A stretch of 64,000 nt of DNA from DASYTH01 sp045806965 (GCA_045806965.1 JBJMIG010000003.1:62001-126000), one strand, 5' to 3'; numbered from the stretch's first letter, positions 55,500 through 64,000 are shown. The notes: generated from the letters alone by a model not told the origin. A program made the numbers and translations.

Positions 55500-55811
55500 T
55501 CAGGCTTCGCCGATTTTCCCGGGCACTGTTGCCATTCCTACCTGTACGCGATAGGGAAGATAAACTGTGTAGAGAACTGCCGCCGAGTCGCTGGCCGAGG
55601 TGTCCGCAGCGAGGCTGAGTCGATAATGGAACGTGAGTGTCGTGCCTGCTTTCAGGGCGAAGGTCGCGACGGTCGCGGCGAAGGGATCTTCGTATTTCTC
55701 AGGCATCTTGACGTTCTGCCAGATATTGCTTCCCGGGTCGCGCCGCCGCGCCGAGCCCAATCCCTGTTGTTGCTGCGGTCGGGCAGCGCCGGGTGTCGGC
55801 TTACTCGACAT
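55500..55811 (-). CDS. Small terminal protein of the TIR/SPFH/vWA operon
   Basis: 103 residues from ATG 55811, overlapping the vWA stop by 11 bp. The N-terminus is Pro/Gln/Arg-rich and flexible (GAARPQQQQGLGSARRR). The C-terminal 60 residues look like a small beta domain (KAGTTLTFHYRLSLAADTSA; AVLYTVYLPYRVQVGMATVP). No family recognised. Coupling to the vWA gene suggests a partner protein. Confidence 0.65.
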   Translation of the reverse strand: MSSKPTPGAARPQQQQGLGSARRRDPGSNIWQNVKMPEKYEDPFAATVATFALKAGTTLTFHYRLSLAADTSASDSAAVLYTVYLPYRVQVGMATVPGKIGEA

Positions 55812-56478
55812 AGTCCACGGGCACCCGTTCGAACCCAGGCAGGTCCGTGGGAATTACCAGCTCGCCGATCGGCGCGGAGGCGACCAGGGTATTGAGCAGC
55901 GTGGTGAGCATGCGGGTGAGTGCCTCCTTCTCCTCCAGGTTCTTCTTCGCCAGAAATGCCGCCTTCGTCGCCATTCCGCCGATGGAATCGGCGGTAGCCT
56001 TGCCGAAACCGAATGTCAAGACATGCGGGCGGCGCGACCAGCTCCGGTCCACCAGCGCGGAGAAGCGCGCGGCCCAGGTGTCCGCGTCGGTCGGCTGGCC
56101 GTCGGTGAGCAGGAACACGGCGGGTCGCAGGACCGCCATATTCTGCGCCTTGAGGGCGGGCACGTCGACGTCGATGCGTTGGCGGACCAGGTCGAACGCC
56201 ACACCGAAGTTGGTCAGTCCGCCGCAGCTGAGGGCCGGCACCGATTGGACCTGCTCGATATCGGTCATCTCCATCACCAGGTGCGGCCTCGTGTTGAAGC
56301 TGATAATCGAAACGTGCGCGAACTCGGCGACCCGGGGGCTGCTGACGAGCGACAGGTACACGTGATCGAGCGTGTCATTCAATAGTTGCTCGTGTGACTT
56401 CATCGTCCCCGATGTGTCCAGTAGCAGATATGTCGGCAAGCATTTTGTCTTTCCGGAATAGGCGCCGTTGGTCGTCAT
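55801..56478 (-). CDS. vWA-domain protein (TerY/YegL-like)
   Basis: 225 residues from ATG 56478. The metal-ion-dependent adhesion site reads LLLDTSGTM (DxSxT variant), with the second Thr in GGLTNFGVAFDLV and the Asp in FLLTDGQPTDADTWAARF. The short stand-alone form with a TWAARF stretch is typical of TerY/YegL proteins. In TerY-P triads this protein works with a PP2C phosphatase and a kinase, both encoded immediately upstream here. Soluble, cytoplasmic. Confidence 0.9.
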   Translation of the reverse strand: MTTNGAYSGKTKCLPTYLLLDTSGTMKSHEQLLNDTLDHVYLSLVSSPRVAEFAHVSIISFNTRPHLVMEMTDIEQVQSVPALSCGGLTNFGVAFDLVRQRIDVDVPALKAQNMAVLRPAVFLLTDGQPTDADTWAARFSALVDRSWSRRPHVLTFGFGKATADSIGGMATKAAFLAKKNLEEKEALTRMLTTLLNTLVASAPIGELVIPTDLPGFERVPVDYVE

Positions 56479-56514
56479 GATCCATCCTTATCTTGATGCG
56501 TTTTCCGGAACCGA

Positions 56515-57654
56515 TCAGCTGATCAGAACGAAAAGAACGACAAGCAGTGCCACGAGGACCAGCACCCACACGACGGCCGCCGCGCTGGGACCGCCGGTCT
56601 CGGCGGGTGCGCGGGATGCCGGGGGCCGTGCTCGCGGCGGCGGGGTGTACGGGCGGGTCGGGGCGGGCGGCCGGAGCGGCGCCGTCGTCGGAGGCCGGCG
56701 GGTCGCGGTCACCGGCTGCGCGGGTAGCGGACGCCAGCCGACCACACCGCTGACTGGCCGGGCCGGGGCGGTCGGCGCCGCGCCGCTTCCGCGGTGCCGC
56801 ATCGCGGCCAGCATCTTCCCCACCGCCGGCCGCTGTTCCCGGGTCGGCGCCTTGACGGCGGCGTACACCGTGGTGAATACCTGACCGGCGTGGTGCACGG
56901 CGGCCAACTTCCGCAACATGGCCAACGCGGCGTCGATGTCCCGCACTCCGGTCAGACATCTGGCGAGCAGCAGCGCGACCCCGAACCGGTCGGTGAGGTT
57001 GTCCGTCACCCCGGCGGGGTTCGGCAGGTCGTCCGTCCAGTTCTGGGTGGCCACCGCCGTTCTGGACCGGAAGCCGCAGCCGTCCAGGTCGATCACGTAG
57101 GCGGAACTGTCCGTGGCGCACCAGAAGGCGTTCGCATAGGACCAGTCGCCGTAGACCACCTCATGGCGCTCGAGGAAGTCGGCGACGGCGACGATGTCCT
57201 CGCAGATCCGCAGCCGCTCCCCGAACGTGGGCACCGCGATTCCCCGGCGGCGGCACTTGTCCTCGGCCGAGGCCAGCCAGTCGACCTCAAGCGGGATCTG
57301 CTTGGTGGTCGAGTTGATCCGCAGCGTCGTCAGGTACTTGTCCGGGGCACGGGGAATGAGCACGCCGTGTGCGGGACGCGGCCCATCGGTGACTCGGCTC
57401 AGCGGCCAGCAACTGTTCGCCAGCAGCCGGGTCCGGTCCACGGCCGGGGCCGTGGTGGCCAGCGAGATCAGCCAGTCCAGCCTGGACGCGTTGGCGGCGG
57501 TGGACAAGTGGTCCTTGTAGACCTTCAGCAACAGGTCCGGACAGTGGATCAACGGGTAGATCCCCCGGCTCTCGCCGTTCTCCTGCGCGATCGGCTCGTC
57601 GAGCTTGCCGAGGTCGACGAGGTCCGCCACCGGACCGAAGGAACATCCGCTCAC
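56515..57654 (-). CDS. Kinase-like membrane protein (YegI-like, TerY-P kinase)
   Basis: 379 residues from GTG 57654, overlapping the PP2C stop as GTGA. The N-terminal kinase-like domain keeps a Lys in LLLKVYKDHL, the catalytic Asp and Asn in VYGDWSYANAFW, and the metal Asp in YVIDLDGCGF. A Pro/Arg/Thr-rich linker follows (about 300-350). A single C-terminal membrane helix (VVWVLVLVALLVVLFVLI) ends at the last residue, as in tail-anchored proteins. It matches the YegI/TerY-P kinase group. Confidence 0.85.
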   Translation of the reverse strand: MSGCSFGPVADLVDLGKLDEPIAQENGESRGIYPLIHCPDLLLKVYKDHLSTAANASRLDWLISLATTAPAVDRTRLLANSCWPLSRVTDGPRPAHGVLIPRAPDKYLTTLRINSTTKQIPLEVDWLASAEDKCRRRGIAVPTFGERLRICEDIVAVADFLERHEVVYGDWSYANAFWCATDSSAYVIDLDGCGFRSRTAVATQNWTDDLPNPAGVTDNLTDRFGVALLLARCLTGVRDIDAALAMLRKLAAVHHAGQVFTTVYAAVKAPTREQRPAVGKMLAAMRHRGSGAAPTAPARPVSGVVGWRPLPAQPVTATRRPPTTAPLRPPAPTRPYTPPPRARPPASRAPAETGGPSAAAVVWVLVLVALLVVLFVLIS

Positions 57655-58943
57655 GACCGGCACCACACCGTCACCGCCGTGCGGTCGTCGAGCTGCCCGG
57701 AGGCGTGATAGCCGACGTCGAGCAGAAAGGACTCCAGGGGCACCGGTGCCCGCCACCGGTCGGCGAACCACGCGTCGGCTCCGGCAACGTCGGTGAACGC
57801 GTCCCCGACGCCGTCGGTGACGACCGTGATGGTTGCGTCGGCCGGCAGCATCTGCCGGCAGATGCTGACCGCGTCCGGCTGGTGTGGCAGGAAGTGCCGT
57901 ACCAGGTTGCGGTCCATGTCATCGGTCTTGCGGTCACCGGCGACCTGGGCCCAGCTCGTCCCAGCGTGGACCCAGGCGCTCACGTCGGCCAGCGAGGCGA
58001 ACCAGGCGGCCCGGTTGCCGAACCTGCTTTCGGGGAACGCCGGCACGATCGCCACGATCAGCGCGCATCGGACGTCGTTCGTGGTCAGCTCGCTGTTCCG
58101 CGCGGCGGTCACCATTGCCGCAGCCGACCGGCGGAATGCGTTGTGCAGCATGTTTTCGTCCGGCGGGATGCCATGGTTGATGGCACCGCGCACGGTGTCC
58201 ACGGCGCACCGGGAAGCGACCATCGCACCGAGGTCGGACCGCCGGCTGTCCGACATGCCGTCCGCGACCGCGACGATGAGATATCGGCCGGCCTTGTCGC
58301 GGCCCAGCCGGTAGGAGTCCTGGCGAGCGACCGCCGGGTCCTCGCACCGGTGGCCCGGCCCCACGATCGAGGCGGCGCGGACGTCCAAGTCCCCGAGCTG
58401 GGCCTGGTCGGCGGCAATCCCAGAGGCGGCCGGCTCCAGCGTGAGCCGCCACGGCATCGAGGCGGCCCTCGGCACCCGGCCGAACGTCGGCGGCCGCACG
58501 ATCCGAGGGTCCACCGCATCCGCATCCGCATCCGGCGGCAGCACGTCCCGATGCTGCTGGGGAACAGCGGGGCCCGGCCGTGTTTCGGGTGGTGTCCCGG
58601 GTCCAAGGTGCCGGTCGGGCGGTTTCTCGGGTGACGTCTCCGATCGCCGCGGGTCGCGGACCGCCACGTTCGAACCACTGTGCGGCCTTTCGCTCGCGGG
58701 CTGGGCGCCGGGCAACGGTTTGCTCGAGTGATCGAACCGCGGGCCGACCGGCCGTGACCCGCGGCCGTGCTGCGTCTGCTCCTTCTGCCTCCTGCCGAAA
58801 AGGCCGCGCCGCTTGGGTCGTTCGTACCGTGAGGGCTGCCCCGGCGCTGCGGGCGGGAGGTGTTGCGGGGCGTGGTGGACCGGCGCATCCGGCTCGCGCA
58901 CGTTGAACAGCGTCATGAGCTGCTGTGCGAGCTTGTTCAGCAT
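57651..58943 (-). CDS. PP2C-type serine/threonine phosphatase (YegK-like, TerY-P phosphatase)
   Basis: 430 residues from ATG 58943. The first ~170 are Pro/Arg-rich and disordered; the PP2C domain follows. Metal-binding residues are seen in ARQDSYRLG, IVAVADGMSDSRRSDLGA, VVTDGVGDAF and the final LDDRTAVTVW. RQDS replaces the usual N-E-D pattern, as in the PphC/YegK group. It is coupled to the kinase gene, so the two are expected to act on the same target. Confidence 0.85.
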   Translation of the reverse strand: MLNKLAQQLMTLFNVREPDAPVHHAPQHLPPAAPGQPSRYERPKRRGLFGRRQKEQTQHGRGSRPVGPRFDHSSKPLPGAQPASERPHSGSNVAVRDPRRSETSPEKPPDRHLGPGTPPETRPGPAVPQQHRDVLPPDADADAVDPRIVRPPTFGRVPRAASMPWRLTLEPAASGIAADQAQLGDLDVRAASIVGPGHRCEDPAVARQDSYRLGRDKAGRYLIVAVADGMSDSRRSDLGAMVASRCAVDTVRGAINHGIPPDENMLHNAFRRSAAAMVTAARNSELTTNDVRCALIVAIVPAFPESRFGNRAAWFASLADVSAWVHAGTSWAQVAGDRKTDDMDRNLVRHFLPHQPDAVSICRQMLPADATITVVTDGVGDAFTDVAGADAWFADRWRAPVPLESFLLDVGYHASGQLDDRTAVTVWCRS

Positions 58944-58973
58944 GTGGCTCCAGTGCTAGTGGATGCGGTCGGG

Positions 58974-60038
58974 TCAGCCGGCGGGCCGGGGTGGCAGACG
59001 CCGCCATCCGGTGATTCCGGAGCCATCGGAGGCGACGACCGGCTGCTCGTCCGGCTCGGGCTCCTCGTTCTCGTAACCCGAGGAGTTCGCGGAACTTGCG
59101 GCGAGGGAGCCGGCCGGCGGCGGGATGCTCGAGCTCTGCACGATCCGAGGGCCACCGATCGTCCGTTGTGGACCCGTGCGGTAGGCGTTCGCCGCGCCGC
59201 CCAACAGCGAGGAGTTGAGATCGGCGACGTCGATGTCCTGGATCAGGTCACGGCGGAGCAACTCCATGATCAGGTTGTCCCGGCGCTGTTCGCCGGCCTG
59301 GAAGTCGGCCCTGATCATGTTGAGCAGATCGCCGGTCTGGTCGGGGTGCTGGCCGAGGTGGATGGCGATCGGGTCGTAGTTTCCCTGCAGCGCCTCCTGG
59401 ATGGCGTCCCTGGAGCGCTGCCGGCGGACCAGTTCGCCGTCCTGCTCGATGCTGCGGAGCGCCTGCTCGTGATGCGCCTGGCCGATCTCCGCGCGACCCT
59501 TGATCACGGCGAGGACGCTGTTGCGGTTGGCGGCCACCGCCGCCTGCGCGGCGGTCCTGGCGGTGTCGTCGATGGTGAGCTGGGGCCGCACGGCGTGCAT
59601 GGTGATGCCCTCGGGGAGGGTGATCGGTGAGTTGGCGAGCACCCGCCGGATCTCCTGTTCGGCGGCCGCACTCTCCTCGATCGGGTACTGACGGGTGATG
59701 TCGCGCATCCGGTCCACCAGGTGATCGGTGCACAGTGTGAGGCCGTCGCGAGTCCGGCGAACAACCACCGCCACCGGGTCGGTCACCCGCCAGTCGATGA
59801 TGATGCTTGCCTGGAAGAAGAAGACGTCGCCACGGCCGGGCAGCGCGCAGTCGATGACGTCGTGGTGGTCGGAGACGTCGACCTCGAAGGCCAGCCGGTA
59901 CGGAGTGAGCTTGCCGAACTGGCTGACCAGTTCGTAGCGGTTGTCGGCGGTCTTGCCGACCACGGCGATACCGGATGTGGTGATCTGCCGCGACCAGCTG
60001 AACCGCTGCACCGGGGTTTCGGACTTGATCAGGCTCAT
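58974..60038 (-). CDS. SPFH/band-7-like scaffold protein
   Basis: 354 residues from ATG 60038, overlapping the preceding gene by 4 bp. Residues ~20-200 form an SPFH-type domain (FEVDVSDHHDVIDCALPGRG; SIIIDWRVTDPVAVVVRR; IEESAAAEQEIRRVLANSPI). A helical, Arg/Glu-rich stretch suits oligomer formation (VIKGRAEIGQAHHEQALRSI; VRRQRSRDAIQEALQGNYDP). The C-terminal ~80 residues are Ser/Pro/Gly/Glu-rich. No membrane helix or hairpin is evident. It would act as a scaffold linking the TIR/P-loop pair to the TerY-P-like triad. Confidence 0.8.
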   Translation of the reverse strand: MSLIKSETPVQRFSWSRQITTSGIAVVGKTADNRYELVSQFGKLTPYRLAFEVDVSDHHDVIDCALPGRGDVFFFQASIIIDWRVTDPVAVVVRRTRDGLTLCTDHLVDRMRDITRQYPIEESAAAEQEIRRVLANSPITLPEGITMHAVRPQLTIDDTARTAAQAAVAANRNSVLAVIKGRAEIGQAHHEQALRSIEQDGELVRRQRSRDAIQEALQGNYDPIAIHLGQHPDQTGDLLNMIRADFQAGEQRRDNLIMELLRRDLIQDIDVADLNSSLLGGAANAYRTGPQRTIGGPRIVQSSSIPPPAGSLAASSANSSGYENEEPEPDEQPVVASDGSGITGWRRLPPRPAG

Positions 60039-62332
60039 CGCGCGGAGGTCCTTTCGCGGAATGTGGTGCCGGTCGGGTGGATCCGGCCTGCGATGATCGG
60101 GGCATGAACGGAGTTCTCCTTGTCGGCCCAGCGTTTCGCCGCGCGGTGCAGCCGGGCCCGGGCCCGGTCGGCGGTTGACGCGGCGTTGAGCACCCGGACC
60201 AGCGCTTCGCGCCGCGCGGTGTCGGGCTCCGCGCCTTCCACCCACCGATCGAGGACCTCCAGCGCTCCTTCCGCGGTGTCGCCGCCGCACAGCGCCGCCG
60301 CCCACTGCTCGGCGATCACCTCGCGCCACTCGGGGCTGCTCTCGGCCAGCCGCAACAGAAACGGCCAGTGTTTGAGCCGGCCGGCCTTGCCGTGCGGCAC
60401 CGCGCCATCGCCGGGAACCCACAGCAGGTCGGCGGCCATGGTCAGAAACGCGACGTTCCCGGTGAACCGGCGGAGTTTGTCGCGGCTCGCGGTCCACTGC
60501 TTCGCGGTCACCAGCGCGCGGTCGGACACGCCGGCCTTGCCGGCCTCGACCAGCTCCGTCAGGCTCGTGCAGACCGCAGCCGTCACGATGACGCTCTGGG
60601 ACTCCGCCTGCTCGCCGAGGGTCTCGAACAACCGGGCCCGCTGGTCGAGTCCGACCGAGCTGCCGTAAGCCCGCACCGCGGTGGCGATCAGCTCCTCGTC
60701 GTCGCTCATGCACCAGTCGTGCACCAAGTTCTGGACGCTGTCCTTGAGCGCCGGAATGGAGTTCGCCGTGTCGAGCGCGATCGCGGCGGTCTCCCGCAGG
60801 ACCGCGTTCGTGCTCGCGGCCCACGGCTCGATGACGGCGTGCTGGAGATGCTCGAAGGAAATCGAGGACAGCATCCCGGCGGCGACCCCGGCGCGGGTCC
60901 GCACCTCCTCCATCGGATGCTCGCCCAGCTCACGGAGCCAGCCGATGATCGCCTGGTGCGCCTCGCCGTACTCGTGCCACAGATGAAAAAGCAGCCGCTT
61001 CGGCCGGTCAGCGTCGTTGAACATCACGGTCGTGACCGGCAGGTCGCCCTGCGGGGTGCTGGTCACGGCGGTGACGAGCTTCGCGTCGTACTCCTTGAGC
61101 AGCACGCTTCGGCTCGTGCGGAACGGTTGCACCTGCTCGCGGGCGATGTCCTCGACGTCGCCGCGCACCGGCCTGGTCAGCCGGAACTCAATGGCCCGGC
61201 TCGCGTTGACCACGGTCTCGTAGGACAGTCCGTTGAGCACCGCCAATGCGATGACGAAACTGTGCCGGTCCAGCGTGCCGAGCCCCTCGAACCATTCGAC
61301 GAACTCCTGCGCCGCCCTGGCCGCGAGCTGGCGCCGGACCTCTTCGACGATCTCCTTGACCGGGCGGGCTTCGCGATAGGCACGCACGAGCAGGGTCGCG
61401 AGCAGCACCGTCTTGCGCAGCCCGGCACCCGGTGGAAACTCCGCGCTGGTCAGCGCGGCCAGGTCCGGGTCGCCGAGCAACCGCTCGGCAGGGCCGGCGC
61501 CGAGATGATGCCTCAGGTGGGCGAGCAACACGTCAGGAAGCGCGGCGGAGTCCGCGAGCTCGGTGACGTATCTGGCGGAGGTGAGATGGCTGAGGCGGGT
61601 CTCGGCGGAGACCGCTACCACCAGCCTGGCGTTCTTGCTCGCCAGCTCGGCGAGCAACCTGTCTAGCGTGTGCCGGGTCAGCGAGGTGTTCGCCTGGTCC
61701 TGAGTGAGCCCGGTGAGCACGTAGCCGGCGTTGTCCTCGATGTCGGTCGGACTGAGCTGGTCGAGCCGCTTCGCCGGGCTGAGCCGGTAGAGCGGGAACG
61801 CGTTGAGCTCGCTCAACACCAGCGCAGCGCTGGTCAGCTTGCCCTGCCCGGTGCCGACCCGGACCACGGTGACCGACTGGCTGGCACAGAAGGACACCAG
61901 GCCGTCGAAACCCGCCGGCCGCACGTGGCAACCCGCTAGGCCGGTCAGATCGTCCGGGCTGATCTCGTAGGTGTCGTCGAACTCCACGGCGCCACCGGTG
62001 ACGATGTTGAACATGTCGCGGGCGGCCATGTCACCCTGCACGGTGACGTTGCCGTCGAAGTCGACGGAGTTCGCGTCGGTGAAGCCGAGGTTCTGCCGAC
62101 CGGCGTTGCGCTGCCGGCGTTTGGCCGCCGTGCTGCCCGGATTCGTCGCGGCGGCGGCGGTGGCGAGCCGGCGGGCGGCGTCGCCCTCGGACTCATCGGA
62201 CTTCGCCGGCTGATCCTCGGGTTCGCCGGTGGGGGCGGCCGCGTCCTGGTCCGGCGCGTCGGATGGCCGGTTTGGCTCTGGCTGCAGCCCGGCCGCCGGA
62301 CCAGCCGGGTTGGCGGGAGCCTGATCGCTCAC
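60035..62332 (-). CDS. Large protein with N-terminal tag motif, P-loop-like region and helical repeats
   Basis: 765 residues from GTG 62332, with GGAGG 4 bp upstream. Residues 1-80 are Pro/Ala/Asp-rich and disordered. A beta-type motif NSVDFDGNVTVQGDMAARD lies at 88-106 and is shared with the TIR protein encoded just upstream. At 155-170 VRVGTGQGKLTSAA looks like a non-canonical P-loop, with an acidic/beta strand later (ARLVVAVSAETRL). The remaining ~450 residues are helical and repeat-like (HEYGEAHQAIIGWLRELGEH; VIEPWAASTNAVLRETAAIA), like STAND/HEAT-type sensors. NTP binding is not certain. It would be the sensor or platform of the system. Confidence 0.7.
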   Translation of the reverse strand: MSDQAPANPAGPAAGLQPEPNRPSDAPDQDAAAPTGEPEDQPAKSDESEGDAARRLATAAAATNPGSTAAKRRQRNAGRQNLGFTDANSVDFDGNVTVQGDMAARDMFNIVTGGAVEFDDTYEISPDDLTGLAGCHVRPAGFDGLVSFCASQSVTVVRVGTGQGKLTSAALVLSELNAFPLYRLSPAKRLDQLSPTDIEDNAGYVLTGLTQDQANTSLTRHTLDRLLAELASKNARLVVAVSAETRLSHLTSARYVTELADSAALPDVLLAHLRHHLGAGPAERLLGDPDLAALTSAEFPPGAGLRKTVLLATLLVRAYREARPVKEIVEEVRRQLAARAAQEFVEWFEGLGTLDRHSFVIALAVLNGLSYETVVNASRAIEFRLTRPVRGDVEDIAREQVQPFRTSRSVLLKEYDAKLVTAVTSTPQGDLPVTTVMFNDADRPKRLLFHLWHEYGEAHQAIIGWLRELGEHPMEEVRTRAGVAAGMLSSISFEHLQHAVIEPWAASTNAVLRETAAIALDTANSIPALKDSVQNLVHDWCMSDDEELIATAVRAYGSSVGLDQRARLFETLGEQAESQSVIVTAAVCTSLTELVEAGKAGVSDRALVTAKQWTASRDKLRRFTGNVAFLTMAADLLWVPGDGAVPHGKAGRLKHWPFLLRLAESSPEWREVIAEQWAAALCGGDTAEGALEVLDRWVEGAEPDTARREALVRVLNAASTADRARARLHRAAKRWADKENSVHAPIIAGRIHPTGTTFRERTSAR

Positions 62333-62390
62333 GGTGCCTCCTCGCAGGCTTGGCGCCGGCGCAGTGCCCGTGGTTCGCTCGGGCGCCCGT

Positions 62391-63011
62391 TCACGGCCGG
62401 CCACGTTCGCCGGTCGGACCGATCCACTTGTGCTGATCCCGGCCGATGACGTCGCCCTTCACCCGCACCTTGCCGTGGAAGGTCACCGAGTTGCTGCCGG
62501 CGCCGGCCGGCAGTTCCCGGCTGGTCGCGACCGGCTCGCCCAGCTCCGGGATCTGCTCGGCGAGCGCTCCGGCCAACCGATCGACGTCGATCGCGTGGCT
62601 CCGAAAGCGAATCTCGATGTCCTGGCAGCCCGCCAGCTCGGCCAGAGCCGGCGGCAAGTCCGATATGGACAGCCGGGGTGTGCCGAGCCGAACCGGGATG
62701 ACCTGCTTGCGCAGGCTCAGCGCGTGCAAGATCTCCCGGCGGACGTAGTCGGCGGGGTCGTCGAGCCGCCGCCTACCGTCCCCGTCTAGCCAGGCGCGGC
62801 CGATGATCGCCAGCAATGCCGTCGAGTGGGCGATGGCTTGGAATATCATCGGTTCCCAATGCGCGCCGAGCGGGATCGACTTCGACGACACGAAGACGGC
62901 GTCCGAGCCGAAGCGCTCGGAGAGGGCCTGGTCGAGCATGGCGACGCCGAACGGGTCGTCGTCGGAGCGGTAGTTCAGGAACACTTGGGTCACGCCGAGC
63001 ACACCTCGCAT
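62391..63011 (-). CDS. TIR-domain effector with C-terminal tag motif
   Basis: 206 residues from ATG 63011; GTG 62993 has a GAGGTG ribosome site and is the alternative. The TIR domain starts QVFLNYRSDDD and has VFVSSKSIPLGAHWEPMIFQ, with Glu53 at the usual NADase catalytic place, and LLAIIGRAWLDGDGRRRLDD. The tail holds NSVTFHGKVRVKGDVIGRD (174-192), 11 of 19 residues identical to the motif near the start of the next protein. It is the first gene of the seven-gene operon. NAD cleavage on activation is expected from the family. Confidence 0.85.
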   Translation of the reverse strand: MRGVLGVTQVFLNYRSDDDPFGVAMLDQALSERFGSDAVFVSSKSIPLGAHWEPMIFQAIAHSTALLAIIGRAWLDGDGRRRLDDPADYVRREILHALSLRKQVIPVRLGTPRLSISDLPPALAELAGCQDIEIRFRSHAIDVDRLAGALAEQIPELGEPVATSRELPAGAGSNSVTFHGKVRVKGDVIGRDQHKWIGPTGERGRP

Positions 63012-63382
63012 CGTCGATCTTCGCCGTGATGGATCCGCGAACGCCGGTGGGCGCCACGGCAACAAACGGCAACGTAGTCATCCAATTGGTGCCTTGACAA
63101 GGCCGAAGGTAATTGAAGCGAGCGTTTCCTGTTTCCAATCACGCTGTCCCGATCTTGCCTACTTAACGTCCACTCCGGTACACACAGGACAGTTCCTGGA
63201 CACCCGATCCGTCGACTCGAGCCAGGCCAGGGTGAGACCGGTCCTAGCTCTGCGATGGATTGGTTGTTACCACGGCCGGTCCAGCTTGGATCTAGGATTG
63301 GTCGATGCATCCACGCGAGCATCGATGACGAGCAATGGATGCGCAACAATTTCGGTCCGGGCCGAAACCGAGGAGAACCGGG
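63012..63382. other. Divergent promoter region between TIR operon and XRE gene
   Basis: 371 bp without a convincing gene. It must contain the promoters of the TIR operon (left) and the XRE regulator (right). No perfect palindrome was noticed by eye. Confidence 0.5.
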
Positions 63383-64000
63383 ATGACCCAACCATCCACA
63401 TCCGCTGCTTTCGGCCCACGGCTGCGTGCGCTCCGCACGGCCAAGAGCCTGTCCCTCAGTGAGTTCGCTCGCCGGCTGTTCTACAGCAAGGGTCATGTGA
63501 GCCGCATCGAAACCGGAGCGCAGGCACCGTCTCTGGAATTCGCGCGCCGCTGCGACGCCGCGCTGGATACCGGCGGGGAGCTCGCCATGTTGGTGCCTTC
63601 CAGGTCGCCGGGAAACGTATTACCGGCTCTCGATGACAACGATGACGACGGAACGTGGATGGTGACTATGGGACCGGACGGCACGACTTCATTCGTGCAG
63701 GTTGGCCGCCGGGACCTGCTGCTCGGCGGAGCGGCGGTGCTGGCTGGACTCGGCATGGGAAGCCGCCCGGCGCGCCACCGGCAGGCGGTGACGATGCCGC
63801 GGAACCTGACCCAATATCACCAGGTTCTCGAGACGCTGCGAGAATTGGGGCAGGTTGCCGCCCCGCAGTCGGTGCTGCCCATGGTGGCCGGTCACGCGCA
63901 CACCCTGCGAATGCTCGCCAAGGAGACCCGCGGCCGCGACGCTCTCGATGTGGCGATGTTGTCCGCCAGAACCGCGGAATTCGCCGGCTGGATGGCGCAG
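63383..64000 (+). CDS. XRE-family regulator with TPR-like region, 3' end outside window
   Basis: 206 codons seen from ATG 63383, with AGGAGAA upstream; the frame is open at the window end. The helix-turn-helix is at about 10-60 (KSLSLSEFARRLFYSKGHVS, then RIETGAQAPS). A short twin-Arg-free hydrophobic segment follows (DLLLGGAAVLAGLGM), then the start of a helical C-terminal region (SVLPMVAGHAHTLRMLAKET). Divergent from the TIR operon and a candidate for its control. Confidence 0.85.
   Translation, partial: MTQPSTSAAFGPRLRALRTAKSLSLSEFARRLFYSKGHVSRIETGAQAPSLEFARRCDAALDTGGELAMLVPSRSPGNVLPALDDNDDDGTWMVTMGPDGTTSFVQVGRRDLLLGGAAVLAGLGMGSRPARHRQAVTMPRNLTQYHQVLETLRELGQVAAPQSVLPMVAGHAHTLRMLAKETRGRDALDVAMLSARTAEFAGWMAQ

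Overview
This is a high-GC actinobacterial chromosome segment, probably from a filamentous genus of the Micromonosporaceae/Pseudonocardiaceae type. The evidence is the strong G/C third-position bias, many GTG starts and ATGA/GTGA overlaps, WXG100/type VII secreted toxins, XRE regulators with TPR-like C-termini, a DUF2637 protein and an LPxTG surface protein. The species cannot be named from the sequence.

Layout. (1) 1-1.7 kb: a small chromosomal ArsR-SRPBCC/SnoaL-VOC operon, then tRNA-Arg(CCU). (2) About 1.8-32.6 kb: an integrated mobile element sitting at the 3' end of that tRNA. Its left end has a large serine recombinase reading towards the tRNA, an Asp/Thr-repeat protein and a MobF relaxase-helicase with a nested inverted repeat (possible oriT) upstream. 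Its right end has a DUF2637 protein and partner, followed by a 20-bp sequence matching the tRNA 3' end at 18 positions in the same orientation. No T4SS, FtsK/TraB or replication initiator is visible, so it looks mobilizable rather than self-transmissible. Its cargo is (a) an albusnodin-like lasso-peptide cluster (precursor, cyclase, RRE-protease fusion, GNAT acetyltransferase) with a JmjC/cupin-4 oxygenase, a separate 42-aa peptide gene and an APH-like kinase, facing an XRE regulator; (b) a WXG100 protein, a polymorphic nuclease toxin and an immunity protein; (c) a type I restriction-modification system with two unusual extra proteins; (d) a frameshifted HTH-nuclease gene.

(3) 32.6-41.3 kb: chromosome with an SRPBCC remnant, a YVTN-propeller lipoprotein, a NodB-family deacetylase, a small lipoprotein, a second WXG100-toxin-immunity locus paralogous to the one in the element, a frameshifted immunity-like gene, and a TetR/DUF1772 pair. 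(4) 41.7-47.7 kb: a 1912-residue LPxTG surface protein with about ten repeats, most carrying a close cysteine pair. (5) 47.7-50.1 kb: transposase, toxin and immunity debris. (6) 50.5-54.8 kb: a TetR-regulated flavin monooxygenase, a P-loop kinase-like protein and a TauE-family transporter. (7) 55.5-63.0 kb: a seven-gene operon encoding a TIR protein, a large P-loop-like/helical protein, an SPFH protein, a PP2C phosphatase, a kinase-like membrane protein, a vWA protein and a small partner, divergent from an XRE regulator that runs off the window.

The two most novel candidates are the TIR/SPFH/TerY-P-like operon, whose first two proteins share a short motif with 11 of 19 residues identical, and the peptide-hairpin-oxygenase cassette inside the lasso cluster. 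Several genes carry single-base frameshifts in short G/C runs; these may be real decay or assembly errors.
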